Origin: JBBKXP01 sp038251315
Lineage (GTDB): Bacteria > Pseudomonadota > Alphaproteobacteria > Rhodobacterales > Rhodobacteraceae
Direction: 5' to 3'
DNA: 22,609 bases
Assembly: GCA_038251315.1 (NCBI GenBank)
Contig: JBBSBK010000057.1
Span: 1-22,609, forward strand
This document shows positions 1-7,267 of the stretch, one piece after another. A program made the position numbers and the translations under genes. How positions within the stretch are numbered: the first letter of the stretch is position 1; every line of letters begins with the position of its first letter. The notes beneath the pieces were generated by a model. That model ran no database searches. It was not told the DNA's origin and saw only the letters and a program-made list of their open reading frames with translations.

Positions 1-213
1 GCCGAGAGTCACCTGGGAACTGATCTCGGCCAGGTGCAGGTTCATTGCCGCGATGTTGACACCTGGCAGCACGAGGGCCGCGCCGACGCCGCGTGCGGGA
101 CAGACCGCACCGAAGAGATAGGCGGAGACGTAGCGCTGATCGTGCGGTGCGCGCGGGCGGCTGCCGCGCTCGGCCCAGACATAGGTCAGGCTGCCCTGCT
201 GGCCGATGCGCGC

Positions 214-260
214 GTTCGCCGGGAAAACAGTCCCCCGGACTGTTTTCTGGCCCGGCTCAC
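214..260. repeat. Short palindromic repeat inserted in the transposase
   Basis: The core is an almost perfect inverted repeat: GAAAACAGTCC (223-233) and GGACTGTTTTC (237-247) around a three-base centre, with GCCGGG and CCCGGC at the outer edges (218-223, 250-255). It splits the conserved transposase sequence between WWQ and ARIGQ, and the net added length is about 43 bases. Small size, palindromic shape and insertion into a mobile gene fit a REP-like or MITE-like dispersed repeat. I have the impression that similar sequence recurs in Rhodobacteraceae genomes, but I cannot verify that here. Confidence 0.65.
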
Positions 261-332
261 TCTTGCCACCAGAGTTCGATCGGCTTGTCCCGTGCGTGCT
301 CGGGAATGACGGCGCGGACGAGATCGGCGAAG

Positions 333-339
333 TTTTTTT
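333..339 (-). other. A7 slippery run / frameshift point in the transposase
   Basis: Seven consecutive A on the minus strand, followed by C, lie exactly where the family protein sequence moves into the -1 frame (HKK then NFADLVRAV). This could be a one-base deletion from an ancestral eight-A codon series, or a functional -1 ribosomal slippage site. Slippage of this kind is known for several IS families, including IS630 members. The sequence alone does not decide between the two. Confidence 0.6.
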
Positions 340-885
340 ATGCACCTGCTGGGCTTCGAGATCCTGCTTGGGATGGCGAGGACGAACGGAAACTCGCGAG
401 AAGTTCAGCCGCGCCAGGAGTTTACCAACCGTGCGCTCGTGCATCTTCACGCCGAAGTGCCGTGCGATCTCGTCGCGCAGGTCACAGCACCGCCAGCGCA
501 CCACCTTGTGCACCTGCCACGTCGGCCCGGCGCGGACCCAGTCGGCGACTGCGGCCTCCTGCGCCGCGGTTAGCTTGCGCTTCGGCGCGCTGCGGTTCTG
601 CCGGTTGATCAGGCCCTGCAAGCCTTGCGCATTATAGCGGTGAACCCAATCGCGCAGAGTCTGCCGGTCCATCCCCGCCGCTCGCGCCGCCTCGGTTCGG
701 TTCCGGCCTTCCAGAACCAGCGCCAGCGCCAGCATGCGACGCGCAGCCACCGCATCTCTGGTGCGCGTCGCCGCCGCCCTCAAGCCGCGCGCGTCAAGAT
801 CCGTTCGTGTGATCGCTATCGTCATATCTGATCCTCCTGCCCTCAGGACAGTGATTCAGACGCAGGGCATCGGGGCAACTCACGT

Positions 886-916
886 TTGAGTCAACGGGAC
901 CGGCGGTTGGTATAAT
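886..916 (+). promoter_or_regulatory. Possible promoter at the IS boundary, facing the small gene and LprI gene
   Basis: TATAAT at 911-916 is a consensus -10 box. TTGAGT at 886-891, 19 bases upstream, is a passable -35 box. It points away from the insertion sequence toward the gene at 1080. If the IS end lies between the two boxes, this would be a hybrid promoter formed by insertion. This rests on motif matching only. Confidence 0.25.
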
Positions 917-1079
917 TTAAGCTTTGGACCCGTCTCGCCGGGTATGGTCGCCCATACTTGGCGCTAGATGCGACACAACGCAGGCGTTTTTTCGGTCTAG
1001 GCGTGCTGCCTGTTGTATTCTACGCTCAAGCCTTACCGCTTTTCAGCTAGGAGACTGTAACAGCAAAGGAAGTGGTGCG

Positions 1080-1256
1080 ATGATACCAAGAGAAGTGATG
1101 GAGGCAGACGGCGAATTGTCCCTGACCGCGGTGACAGTGACAGTCAACCTGATTGCTGCCAAAACCGGCGACCTGCGCCGCGAGGTGCAGTTGATCCCGT
1201 TCGGCGGCACGCCCCACATCTGCACGTTCGACGGTCATGTGCTGGGCTCGCTATGA
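1080..1256 (+). CDS. Small hypothetical protein, 58 aa
   Basis: I do not recognise this protein. The start is ATG at 1080, chosen because AAGGAAG lies about eight bases upstream. A longer reading from a TTG at 924 would cross the likely promoter region and has no credible ribosome site. The product is short, has no signal peptide or membrane segment, and is rich in alternating valine/threonine residues (LTAVTVTVNL), which suggests a beta strand. Its stop overlaps the start of the LprI-like gene in an ATGA arrangement, so the two are probably translationally coupled. A truncated remnant of a larger gene is also possible, since the IS lies just upstream. Confidence 0.5.
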   Translation: MIPREVMEADGELSLTAVTVTVNLIAAKTGDLRREVQLIPFGGTPHICTFDGHVLGSL

Positions 1257-1609
1257 AGTGGTTGGTTTTGGCCCTGTGGCCGGTTGCGGCCATCGCGGAC
1301 GACTGCACCGCGCCGCAGACCCAGCAAGCAATGAATTCCTGTGCCGCCCAAGCCTATGACGAAGCCGATGCCGAATTGAACGTCATCTATCGTCGCGCTG
1401 TCGACGCAGCCGACAGCCTGCCGGACGGTGAAGAGATGCTGCGCGACGCCCAACGCGCATGGATTGCGTTTCGTGATGCTGCCTGCGACCTCGAGGCGCT
1501 ATCTACGGAGGGCGGGTCGATGCAACCGTTGATCTTTGCCAGTTGCCTCGAGCGTCTGACGTGGGCGCGAATCGACGATCTGGACTATTTCCTGAGCCCG
1601 CTGGAATGA
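1253..1609 (+). CDS. Secreted LprI-like / DUF1311 protein, 118 aa
   Basis: The N-terminus (MKWLVLALWPVAAIA, then DD) is a short signal peptide, so the protein is probably periplasmic. The mature part has the DUF1311/LprI pattern: CTAPQTQQAMNSCAAQAYDEADAELN near the N-terminus, then RAWIAFRDAACDLEA in the second half. Four cysteines (residues 18, 30, 78 and 98) suggest two disulfides. LprI of Mycobacterium inhibits lysozyme, but most DUF1311 proteins have no tested function, so the activity here is unproven. The gene starts inside the stop of the preceding small gene (ATGA), suggesting a two-gene operon. The family call is good and the role is open. Confidence 0.85.
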   Translation: MKWLVLALWPVAAIADDCTAPQTQQAMNSCAAQAYDEADAELNVIYRRAVDAADSLPDGEEMLRDAQRAWIAFRDAACDLEALSTEGGSMQPLIFASCLERLTWARIDDLDYFLSPLE

Positions 1610-1935
1610 GGGATCGACCGATGCCATGCGCCCGACTCTCCGATCGTCAAGATTGACTATGCCCGTCCGGTGCATGCCTGCACGGTGGGATCGGCGGTCG
1701 GGTCGGAGCCGGGAATGCCACGCTGCTGGCGCAACGCTGCCGCGCGCTTTCCAGCCCGGCAACTACGCGCAAATCGAAATGGTATCCCGGTCTGCCCTTA
1801 TTCCGGATTGAATCGGGCGGCGACGCTAAGGCAGGCTGATCGGGCCTGGATAGCCACTGGCTGTGATGACGGCGTCAACCGTTGCCAAACCCCGCTTGCG
1901 GGTGCCATGATGGCCCGACCATCGGGGGATCAGGT
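1610..1935. other. Non-coding stretch before the ABC transporter operon
   Basis: I find no convincing gene here. Open frames that cross the stretch have no recognisable protein character and no ribosome site. It holds a hairpin GTGCA (1670-1674) / TGCAC (1679-1683) after the LprI gene, a TTGACT at 1653-1658 without a matching -10 box, and an 11-base palindrome AGCCACTGGCT at 1852-1862. A run of three more inverted repeats lies immediately before the transporter start and is described separately. Confidence 0.5.
1891..1926 (+). promoter_or_regulatory. Three tandem inverted repeats in the leader of the polyamine transporter operon
   Basis: Three small dyads follow each other: CCCGC/GCGGG (1891-1895, 1898-1902), GCCAT/ATGGC (1904-1908, 1910-1914) and CCCGA/TCGGG (1914-1918, 1922-1926). 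The last overlaps the G-rich ribosome site (1924-1928) of the ATPase gene, whose likely start is TTG at 1936. They could be operator sites or mRNA stems that limit translation. Function is inferred only. Confidence 0.35.
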
Positions 1936-2997
1936 TTGTCAGAAACAATTGCTGTCGCGGCACGTCATGCTGTCAAGACGTTCGGCGCAGGTGTCCATGC
2001 GGTCAATGCACTGGATGATGTATCGGTCGATATCAGGCAGGGCGAATTCTTTACGCTGCTCGGGCCATCGGGCTGCGGCAAGACGACCTTGCTGCGCTGC
2101 ATCGCAGGGTTCGAGACGCCGACATCGGGGACGATCCTTCTGGACGGCACCGACATCACCGATCTGCCGCCAAACAAGCGGCCGGTGAACACGGTGTTCC
2201 AGTCCTACGCGCTGTTCCCGCATCTGTCGGTCGCCCGCAATATCGCGTTTTCGCTTGAAATGCTGGGCAAACCAAAAGCCGAAGTCGACAAGACCGTGGC
2301 GCGGATGCTTGCACTGGTCAAACTCGACCAGTTCGCCGACCGCCGCCCGCAACAATTGTCGGGTGGGCAACAACAGCGGGTCGCGTTGGCGCGTGCGCTG
2401 GCCCCTGCCCCCAAGGTGCTGTTGCTTGACGAACCGCTGTCGGCGCTCGACCTCAAGCTGCGCAAGGAAATGCAAGGCGAGTTGAAGCGGTTGCAGACCG
2501 AAACCGGGATCACTTTCGTTTTCGTCACCCACGATCAGGAAGAGGCGCTGACCATGTCCGACCGGATCGGGGTCATGTCGGCGGGCAAACTGCTCCAAAT
2601 CGGCGCCCCGCGCGAGATTTACGATCGACCCGCGAACCGCTTCGTCGCCGATTTCATCGGCGAGACGAACTTTCTGACCGGGACGGTGGAAAACGGCGCA
2701 GTGCGTCTGCCATCGGGCGACGTTCTGGCAGCCCCCGTAACCGGCCAATCGGGCCAGATCACGGTCGCGCTGCGCCCGGAACATGTGCAGATCGTACCCG
2801 CCGATACTGCCGGGGCGATCCTCGCCACGATCACCGATGCGATCTATTTCGGGACCGACATGCATTACCAACTGGCGCTGGCGGACGGGTCGCCGCTGAT
2901 GGCGCGGTTGCAGACCCATGCGGCCCTTGGCCTGACCAAGGGGATGCCCGTCGGCCTGACCGTGACCCCCGACACCTTGCAAGTTCTGGCCGACTAG
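1936..2997 (+). CDS. potA: Polyamine ABC transporter ATP-binding protein, 353 aa
   Basis: This is the ATPase that powers uptake of spermidine, putrescine or a related cationic substrate at the inner membrane. All ABC motifs are present: Walker A GPSGCGKT (about 43-50), Q-loop VFQSYALFPH (Q89), signature LSGGQQQR (141-148), Walker B VLLLDEP (161-167) and the switch histidine in VTHDQ (H199). The C-terminal third carries a TOBE-type domain with ALRPEHVQI, as in PotA/PotG/MalK-like subunits. I chose TTG at 1936, because GGGGG at 1924-1928 is well placed. A start at TTG 1882 would add residues with no family character. The next gene begins directly after the stop codon. Substrate specificity within the polyamine group cannot be read from this subunit. 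Confidence 0.9.
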   Translation: MSETIAVAARHAVKTFGAGVHAVNALDDVSVDIRQGEFFTLLGPSGCGKTTLLRCIAGFETPTSGTILLDGTDITDLPPNKRPVNTVFQSYALFPHLSVARNIAFSLEMLGKPKAEVDKTVARMLALVKLDQFADRRPQQLSGGQQQRVALARALAPAPKVLLLDEPLSALDLKLRKEMQGELKRLQTETGITFVFVTHDQEEALTMSDRIGVMSAGKLLQIGAPREIYDRPANRFVADFIGETNFLTGTVENGAVRLPSGDVLAAPVTGQSGQITVALRPEHVQIVPADTAGAILATITDAIYFGTDMHYQLALADGSPLMARLQTHAALGLTKGMPVGLTVTPDTLQVLAD

Positions 2998-3909
2998 ATG
3001 GGGATCGGAACCGAAGCCGCCCGGCAACGCGAAGTCACCCGAAAAGGCTGGCTTTTGTCGACCCCTGCTTTGATCGTGCTGTTCTGCGCAGCGGCGGGCC
3101 CGCTCTTGGTCATGGCGGTCTATTCGGTCCTGACCAAGGGGCAATATTCGGGCGTCGTTTGGGATTTTTCCGGCGACGGCTGGTTTCGCGTGCTCTTCGA
3201 GCGGGACATTTTCAACGGCACGGTCAGCCTTGCCGACGCGCATCTCACCATCTTTTGGCGATCAGTCAAACTGTCGCTGGCGACGACCGTCATCACCCTG
3301 ATCCTTGGCCTGCCGACGGCGTGGTTCATTGCCACGCGGGCGGTGAAATGGCGGGCGTTCTGGCTGTTCCTTGTCACCATCCCGTTCTGGACCAACCTGC
3401 TGATCCGCACCTTTGCGATCATGGAGGTCATCAAGAACGAAGGTATCCTGAACACCGCCCTGCTGAAACTCGGCGCGATCAGCGAACCGATCCAGATCCT
3501 TTACACTGATACGGCGGTCTTTCTGGGGATGGCCTATGTCTATCTGCCGCTGATGGTCCTGCCGATCTACGCGGTGATGGACCGGTTCGATATCCGCCTG
3601 ATCGAGGCGGGCTATGACCTTTACGCAAGCCGCTGGCAGGTCTTTCGCCGGGTGATCCTGCCAATCATCCGCCCCGGTATCGTCGCCGGGTCAATCCTTG
3701 TGTTTGTCCCGTCGCTGGGGGCTTATGTGACGCCGCGTGTGCTGGGTGGCGGCAAGAACATGATGATCGGCAATTTCATCGAATTGCAATTCGGGCAGGG
3801 CAACAACTGGCCCTTGGGCGCGGCTCTGTCGATGGTGTTGCTGGTCATCATCCTGATCGCGCTGCTGGTCTATGTCCGGGTGTCGACGCACGAGGTGGAA
3901 CGTGGCTAG
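2998..3909 (+). CDS. potB: Polyamine ABC transporter permease, 303 aa (PotB/PotH type)
   Basis: This is an inner-membrane permease of the binding-protein-dependent type. It has about six hydrophobic segments, beginning with LLSTPALIVLFCAAAGPLLV and ending with LSMVLLVIILIALLVYV. The cytoplasmic EAA loop (EAGYDLYASRWQVFRRVILP, about residues 202-221) is the contact site for the ATPase. The PFWTNLLIRTFAIM stretch is typical of PotB/PotH proteins. The ATG follows the TAG of the ATPase gene with no gap, so translation is probably coupled. It acts as a heterodimer with the next permease. Confidence 0.9.
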   Translation: MGIGTEAARQREVTRKGWLLSTPALIVLFCAAAGPLLVMAVYSVLTKGQYSGVVWDFSGDGWFRVLFERDIFNGTVSLADAHLTIFWRSVKLSLATTVITLILGLPTAWFIATRAVKWRAFWLFLVTIPFWTNLLIRTFAIMEVIKNEGILNTALLKLGAISEPIQILYTDTAVFLGMAYVYLPLMVLPIYAVMDRFDIRLIEAGYDLYASRWQVFRRVILPIIRPGIVAGSILVFVPSLGAYVTPRVLGGGKNMMIGNFIELQFGQGNNWPLGAALSMVLLVIILIALLVYVRVSTHEVERG

Positions 3910-4705
3910 ACGCGCCTTCAACGTGACCACCCTGCCGGGTTTCACCGCCATCGCGGTGCTGGCTTTTGTGGTGCTTTACGTGCCGATCTTTACGCTGGTG
4001 ATCTATGCGTTCAACGGCGGCAGTTCGGTGGCGCTGTGGGGCGGTTTTTCGTTTCGCTGGTTCGGTGTCGCGTGGAATAACGCAGCGGTGCAGGACGCGG
4101 CGATCAGGTCGCTGGTCGTCGCCGCCAGTGCCTCGGCCATTGCGACGACGGTGGCAATGATGGCCGCCCTCGGCACCACGCGGCGGGGCCGGTTCAGTGG
4201 GCAGACGTTCATCTATGTGATGATTAACCAACCCTTGATGGTACCCGAAATCGTGACGGCGGTGGCGCTGCTGATCGTTTTTGCGGGGATCAAGATCGCC
4301 ACCGGATATACTGGACTTGCCTATCTCATCATTGCCCATGCGGCGTTCTGCATCCCCTTTGCCTATCTGCCGATCCGGGCGAGACTCGAAGGCATGGATA
4401 CCGCGCTCGAAGTGGCGGCGGCCGATCTTTACGCCTCGCCCTGGCAGGCGTTCCGCCGGATCACCCTGCCGCTGATGATGCCGGGGGTGATTGCGGGGGC
4501 GATGCTGGCGTTCGTGATCTCGCTCGATGATGTGATCATCACCGAGTTTGTAAAATCCGCCGGACAGGATACACTTCCCACCTACATGCTGGGCCAGTTG
4601 CGACGGGCGTTGACACCTGAGGTCAACGCCATCTCGACCGCACTGCTGGGGGTGACGGTGGTGCTGTTGACCGGGTTCTTCCTGATCACCCGCACCAAGG
4701 ACTGA
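3902..4705 (+). CDS. potC: Polyamine ABC transporter permease, 267 aa (PotC/PotI type)
   Basis: This is the second permease of the pair. I chose the GTG at 3902, which overlaps the end of the preceding permease by eight bases and has GAGGTGGA upstream. The protein has about six membrane segments, starting TLPGFTAIAVLAFVVLYVPIF, followed by the YAFNGG and FRWFGVAW pattern common in PotC/PotI. The EAA loop is EVAAADLYASPWQAFRRITL (about residues 171-190). The stretch SLDDVIITEF after it is strongly conserved in this subfamily. The first in-frame reading from 3872 lies wholly inside the previous gene and looks spurious. Confidence 0.9.
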   Translation: MARRAFNVTTLPGFTAIAVLAFVVLYVPIFTLVIYAFNGGSSVALWGGFSFRWFGVAWNNAAVQDAAIRSLVVAASASAIATTVAMMAALGTTRRGRFSGQTFIYVMINQPLMVPEIVTAVALLIVFAGIKIATGYTGLAYLIIAHAAFCIPFAYLPIRARLEGMDTALEVAAADLYASPWQAFRRITLPLMMPGVIAGAMLAFVISLDDVIITEFVKSAGQDTLPTYMLGQLRRALTPEVNAISTALLGVTVVLLTGFFLITRTKD

Positions 4706-4730
4706 CGTTTTCAACAAGGAGAAAGAAACG

Positions 4731-5753
4731 ATGAAAAAACTCATGTTATCGACGGCGCTGATCGCCGTTGGGGCGATGGCGCAGGCCGAAGGCACGCTGA
4801 ACCTTTATAATTGGGGCAACTATACCAGCCCGGAAATGCTGCAAAAATTCACCGAGGAAACCGGGATCGACGTGGTCGTCACCGACTATGACAGCAACAC
4901 AACGGCGCTGGCCAAGGTAGCGGCAGGCGGATCGGGTTTCGATCTGGTTGTACCTTCGGCCAACTGGGTGCAGGCTTGGGTCGAACAGGGGCTGATCGAG
5001 CCGCTTGACCATGCCCGGCTGTCAAACATCGGCAACATCGCCCCCGAATGGGTCGATGTGGCATGGGACAAGGGCCGCGAATACACGATCCCGTGGCAGT
5101 GGGGCACCACTGGCGTCGCCGTCAACACATCCGTCTACAGCGGCGATCCGAACACGTCGGAGATCTTCCTGAACCCGCCGGCCGAACTGGTCGGCAAGGT
5201 CAACGTCGTGCCGGAAATGAACGATGTCATGGCGCTGGCCATCATGTACGAGGGCGGCGAACCCTGCACCGAAGACCTCGCCGTGCTGGAAAAGGTCCGC
5301 GACACATTGATGGCGGCCAAACCGTCGTGGATCGGGATGGACTACGGCACCACCGACAAACTGTCGTCGAACGATCTGGTGGCCTCCGTCAACTGGAACG
5401 GATCGACGATGCGGGCCCGTCTGAACAACCCCGACGTGGTCTATGGCTATCCGCGCGAAGGCTATCCGCTGTGGATGGATTCGGTGGCGCTGCTTTCGGA
5501 TGCAACCAATGTGGACGAGGCCTACAAGTTCCTCGACTTCATCATGGTGCCGGAAAACGCAGCGATGATCTCGACGTTTGCGCGTTATGCCAACGGCATC
5601 GCCGGGTCGGATGCGTTCATGGACGAAGACATGAAGACGGCGCCCGAGATCGTCATCCCGGTCGAATTCGCCGCCGCCGGGCAGTTTCTTCCAACCTGCC
5701 CGGCATCGGCGACCGATCTGTATACGGCGATCTGGACCGAATTGCTGAAGTAA
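4731..5753 (+). CDS. potD: Polyamine-type periplasmic substrate-binding protein, 340 aa
   Basis: This is the periplasmic receptor that delivers substrate to the permeases. The signal peptide is KKLMLSTALIAVGAMAQA with likely cleavage before EGTLN. The mature protein starts with LNLYNWGNYTSPEMLQKF, the hallmark of PotD/PotF proteins, and contains VVTDYDSNTTALAKV and a late YKFLDFIM. Two cysteines (in GGEPCTED and LPTCPAS) could form a disulfide. Ribosome site AAGGAG lies about ten bases upstream of the ATG. It is the last gene of the operon, and a higher level of binding protein is usual. Spermidine versus putrescine preference depends on pocket residues I did not resolve, so potF would be an equally fair name. 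Confidence 0.88.
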   Translation: MKKLMLSTALIAVGAMAQAEGTLNLYNWGNYTSPEMLQKFTEETGIDVVVTDYDSNTTALAKVAAGGSGFDLVVPSANWVQAWVEQGLIEPLDHARLSNIGNIAPEWVDVAWDKGREYTIPWQWGTTGVAVNTSVYSGDPNTSEIFLNPPAELVGKVNVVPEMNDVMALAIMYEGGEPCTEDLAVLEKVRDTLMAAKPSWIGMDYGTTDKLSSNDLVASVNWNGSTMRARLNNPDVVYGYPREGYPLWMDSVALLSDATNVDEAYKFLDFIMVPENAAMISTFARYANGIAGSDAFMDEDMKTAPEIVIPVEFAAAGQFLPTCPASATDLYTAIWTELLK

Positions 5754-5760
5754 CGAAAAC

Positions 5761-5786
5761 GGGCGGGGCCGCATCAGGCCCCGCCC
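5761..5786. terminator. GC-rich hairpin between convergent genes
   Basis: GGGCGGGGCC (5761-5770) and GGCCCCGCCC (5777-5786) form a strong ten-pair stem around a six-base loop. It lies just after the binding-protein stop and before the end of the esterase gene on the other strand. There is no clear U tract, but the strength and position fit a shared terminator. Confidence 0.75.
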
Positions 5787-5808
5787 CCATCTTGGTCAGC
5801 CGTCCTGG

Positions 5809-6786
5809 TCAACCGTCCGTGCGCGCCAGAAAGAATCGCAGCATTTCGCGGCTTGCATCCGGCCCTGCCGCATCGGTATATGACCCCTTGCCGTCACCAC
5901 CCGACCACAAGTGACCCAGCCCGGCCACCCGCCAATCTTCGGTGAGCACCTTGCCTGCGTCGCCCATCGTCGTTGCCCGCTGCCATGACCGCCCACCCGT
6001 TGTCCCGCTGTCGATCAGCGCAGGCCCGCCCGCTTTGCCGGCGGCGTCTGCCATGATCCGGTCGCTGTTGACGGGGCGCACTGTCGCGTCGGCGTCGCCG
6101 TGGAACACGATCGTCGGGACCGGGGCCGACCGGACGGCGGAACGCGACGCGGCACCGGCCATCGCCGAAAACGCCTCGGTCACGCTTTTCGCGCAGCCGT
6201 GCGGCAGACCCGAATGGGCGCCGACGGCGCTGAATACATCGCCGTGGGTGCGCCCGAGGATCACCGCCATCGCCGCCCCCGCCGACAGGCCCGCGACAAA
6301 ACTGCGGCCCGGCGCGACGGCGTGGCGGTCAGCGACGTCTTGCACCAATGCGGCAAGAATCGCCGCTTCGCCCCGGTCGCGCCCCTGATCGGCGGCGCTG
6401 AACCAGTTCCAGCAGGACTGCGCATTGGCCCCGCGTTCCTGTGCGGGCCAGACCGTGATCAGGCCCTGTTCGGCAGCGATTTCCCCCATGCGCGTCCCGA
6501 CCGCGAAGTCTTCGGGGGTCTGGGTGCAGCCGTGCAACATCAGGATCAGGCCGCGGGCATCGCCCTGCGGCAGGCGCAGCACATAATCCCGCGATCCCGA
6601 ACCGCAGGTAAACGTCTGGCGGGACCGGCCCTTGCTAGCCGGCTTTGCCCGCCGCACTTTCAGCGGCGCTGGCAATGACGCCCCACCCCCTGCGGTCGGA
6701 CCGACCGACAATCCGTGACGGGCCAGCGTTTGTGCGACATAGGACTGTGCGTCGAACCCCGTTTGCCGAAATGGTAGAAAAGTCAT
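5809..6786 (-). CDS. PHB depolymerase-family esterase, 325 aa
   Basis: This is an alpha/beta hydrolase of the polyhydroxybutyrate depolymerase/LpqC esterase family. The oxyanion region is LMLHGCTQTPEDF (about 82-94). The lipase box GLSAGAAM carries nucleophile S168. FHGDADATV supplies a candidate acidic residue (D231 or D233), and VAGLGHLWSGG supplies H292. WNWFS and RGEAAIL around 126-143 are also typical. I see no signal peptide. A low-complexity linker follows the first 30 residues, so the enzyme may be cytoplasmic. The substrate may be PHB oligomers or another ester such as a feruloyl group. It lies 47 bases downstream of a ribbon-helix-helix regulator on the same strand and has AAGGAAT before the start. 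The family call is firm and the substrate is not. Confidence 0.87.
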   Translation of the reverse strand: MTFLPFRQTGFDAQSYVAQTLARHGLSVGPTAGGGASLPAPLKVRRAKPASKGRSRQTFTCGSGSRDYVLRLPQGDARGLILMLHGCTQTPEDFAVGTRMGEIAAEQGLITVWPAQERGANAQSCWNWFSAADQGRDRGEAAILAALVQDVADRHAVAPGRSFVAGLSAGAAMAVILGRTHGDVFSAVGAHSGLPHGCAKSVTEAFSAMAGAASRSAVRSAPVPTIVFHGDADATVRPVNSDRIMADAAGKAGGPALIDSGTTGGRSWQRATTMGDAGKVLTEDWRVAGLGHLWSGGDGKGSYTDAAGPDASREMLRFFLARTDG

Positions 6787-6833
6787 GAGTCATTCCTTGG
6801 GTGAGTTTTTTTAAAATCAGTGACTTGCGGGCT

Positions 6834-7250
6834 TCAGTGGATGCGATCTGCCAGCGCCGCACGCAGCGCCTTGTCCGCCTGCAACGCCCCCAGAACGGTG
6901 ATCGACCCGATGGTGGCAAGGGCAAGGTCGATGGATACGTCCGACGCGATCCGTGCCAATCCGACGACGCGCACGTGCAGGACTTCGCCTGCGTTCTGCA
7001 GCGCTTCGAGGTCGGCGCGGGTATAGTCGCGCAGACCCAGTTCCATCGTGTGCCGCTCGATTGACTGGCGGACAGCGGTCGCGTGGGTGTCGAGCTGGTT
7101 GCGGATCGCCGTGCGGATCAGGTCGGACCGGTTGGCATAGAACCCCTCGCTGACCAGAAGGTCGATCCGGCCAAGATCGACATAGCCCAGATTGATCGTG
7201 ATCTTTTCGCTGTCGGGAGCGCGGTCGCGCAGGTGTGTTACATTGGACAT
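6834..7250 (-). CDS. CopG-type ribbon-helix-helix regulator, 138 aa
   Basis: The N-terminal part has the ribbon-helix-helix pattern: KITINLGYVDLGRIDLLV (strand and helix A), then EGFYANRSDLIRTAIRNQL (turn and helix B). About 75 further residues follow, including VLHVRVVGLARIASDV, a hydrophobic C-terminal region that may be an effector or oligomerisation domain, unusually long for CopG. The gene precedes the esterase on the same strand, so it probably controls that operon and itself. A promoter-operator pair lies just upstream (7268-7307). The ligand is unknown. Confidence 0.8.
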   Translation of the reverse strand: MSNVTHLRDRAPDSEKITINLGYVDLGRIDLLVSEGFYANRSDLIRTAIRNQLDTHATAVRQSIERHTMELGLRDYTRADLEALQNAGEVLHVRVVGLARIASDVSIDLALATIGSITVLGALQADKALRAALADRIH

Positions 7251-7267
7251 CTCTTCATCCCCTTAAC

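Larger units (their letters stand above)
1..825 (-). pseudogene. IS630-family transposase, altered by a frame change and a palindrome insertion
   Basis: The start is ATG at 825-823. Residues 1-160 give a winged helix-turn-helix N-terminal half (EAARAAGMDRQTLRDWVHRY, then a second helical region ending VSVRPRHPKQD) typical of IS630 transposases. At a run of seven A (333-339 on the plus strand, as T) the family reading continues in the -1 frame as H-K-K-N-F-A-D-L and onward to ELWWQE, where it meets TGA (257-259). In IS630 proteins WWQ is followed by the first acidic residue of the DDE triad. Here a palindrome of about 43 net bases interrupts that point. Beyond it, ARIGQQGSLTYVWAERG and the following family sequence are back in the original frame. 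Read straight through, the frame is open from 825 to 1, but about 40 residues covering the first catalytic acid are replaced by unrelated sequence. The product is therefore probably inactive. An alternative is programmed -1 slippage, which would still run into the TGA. Confidence 0.8.
1..900 (-). mobile_element. IS630-family insertion sequence, partial (runs off the left edge)
   Basis: The minus strand encodes an IS630-type transposase reading out of the window at base 1. The 5' end of the element lies upstream of the transposase start, somewhere between about 840 and 915. I could not fix the terminal repeat because the other end is outside the window. A short inverted repeat, ACTCA (878-882) and TGAGT (887-891), and the TA-containing stretch TATAAT (911-916) sit near the likely boundary. 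IS630 elements insert at TA dinucleotides, so the boundary may be here. The presence of the element is well supported, but its exact end is a guess. Confidence 0.75.

Noticed and set aside
924..1079. TTG-started extension of the small gene at 1080
   Set aside because: It overlaps the probable IS edge and promoter, has no ribosome site, and its residues show no protein character. The ATG at 1080 has AAGGAAG upstream.
1939..3243. 434-codon minus-strand open frame opposite potA
   Set aside because: It lies opposite intact ABC transporter genes, is rich in R, H, Q and G as expected of a high-GC shadow frame, and has no recognisable domain.
3848..4795. 315-codon minus-strand open frame opposite potC
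   Set aside because: This is a shadow of potC and the potD start, with the same composition bias and no motif.
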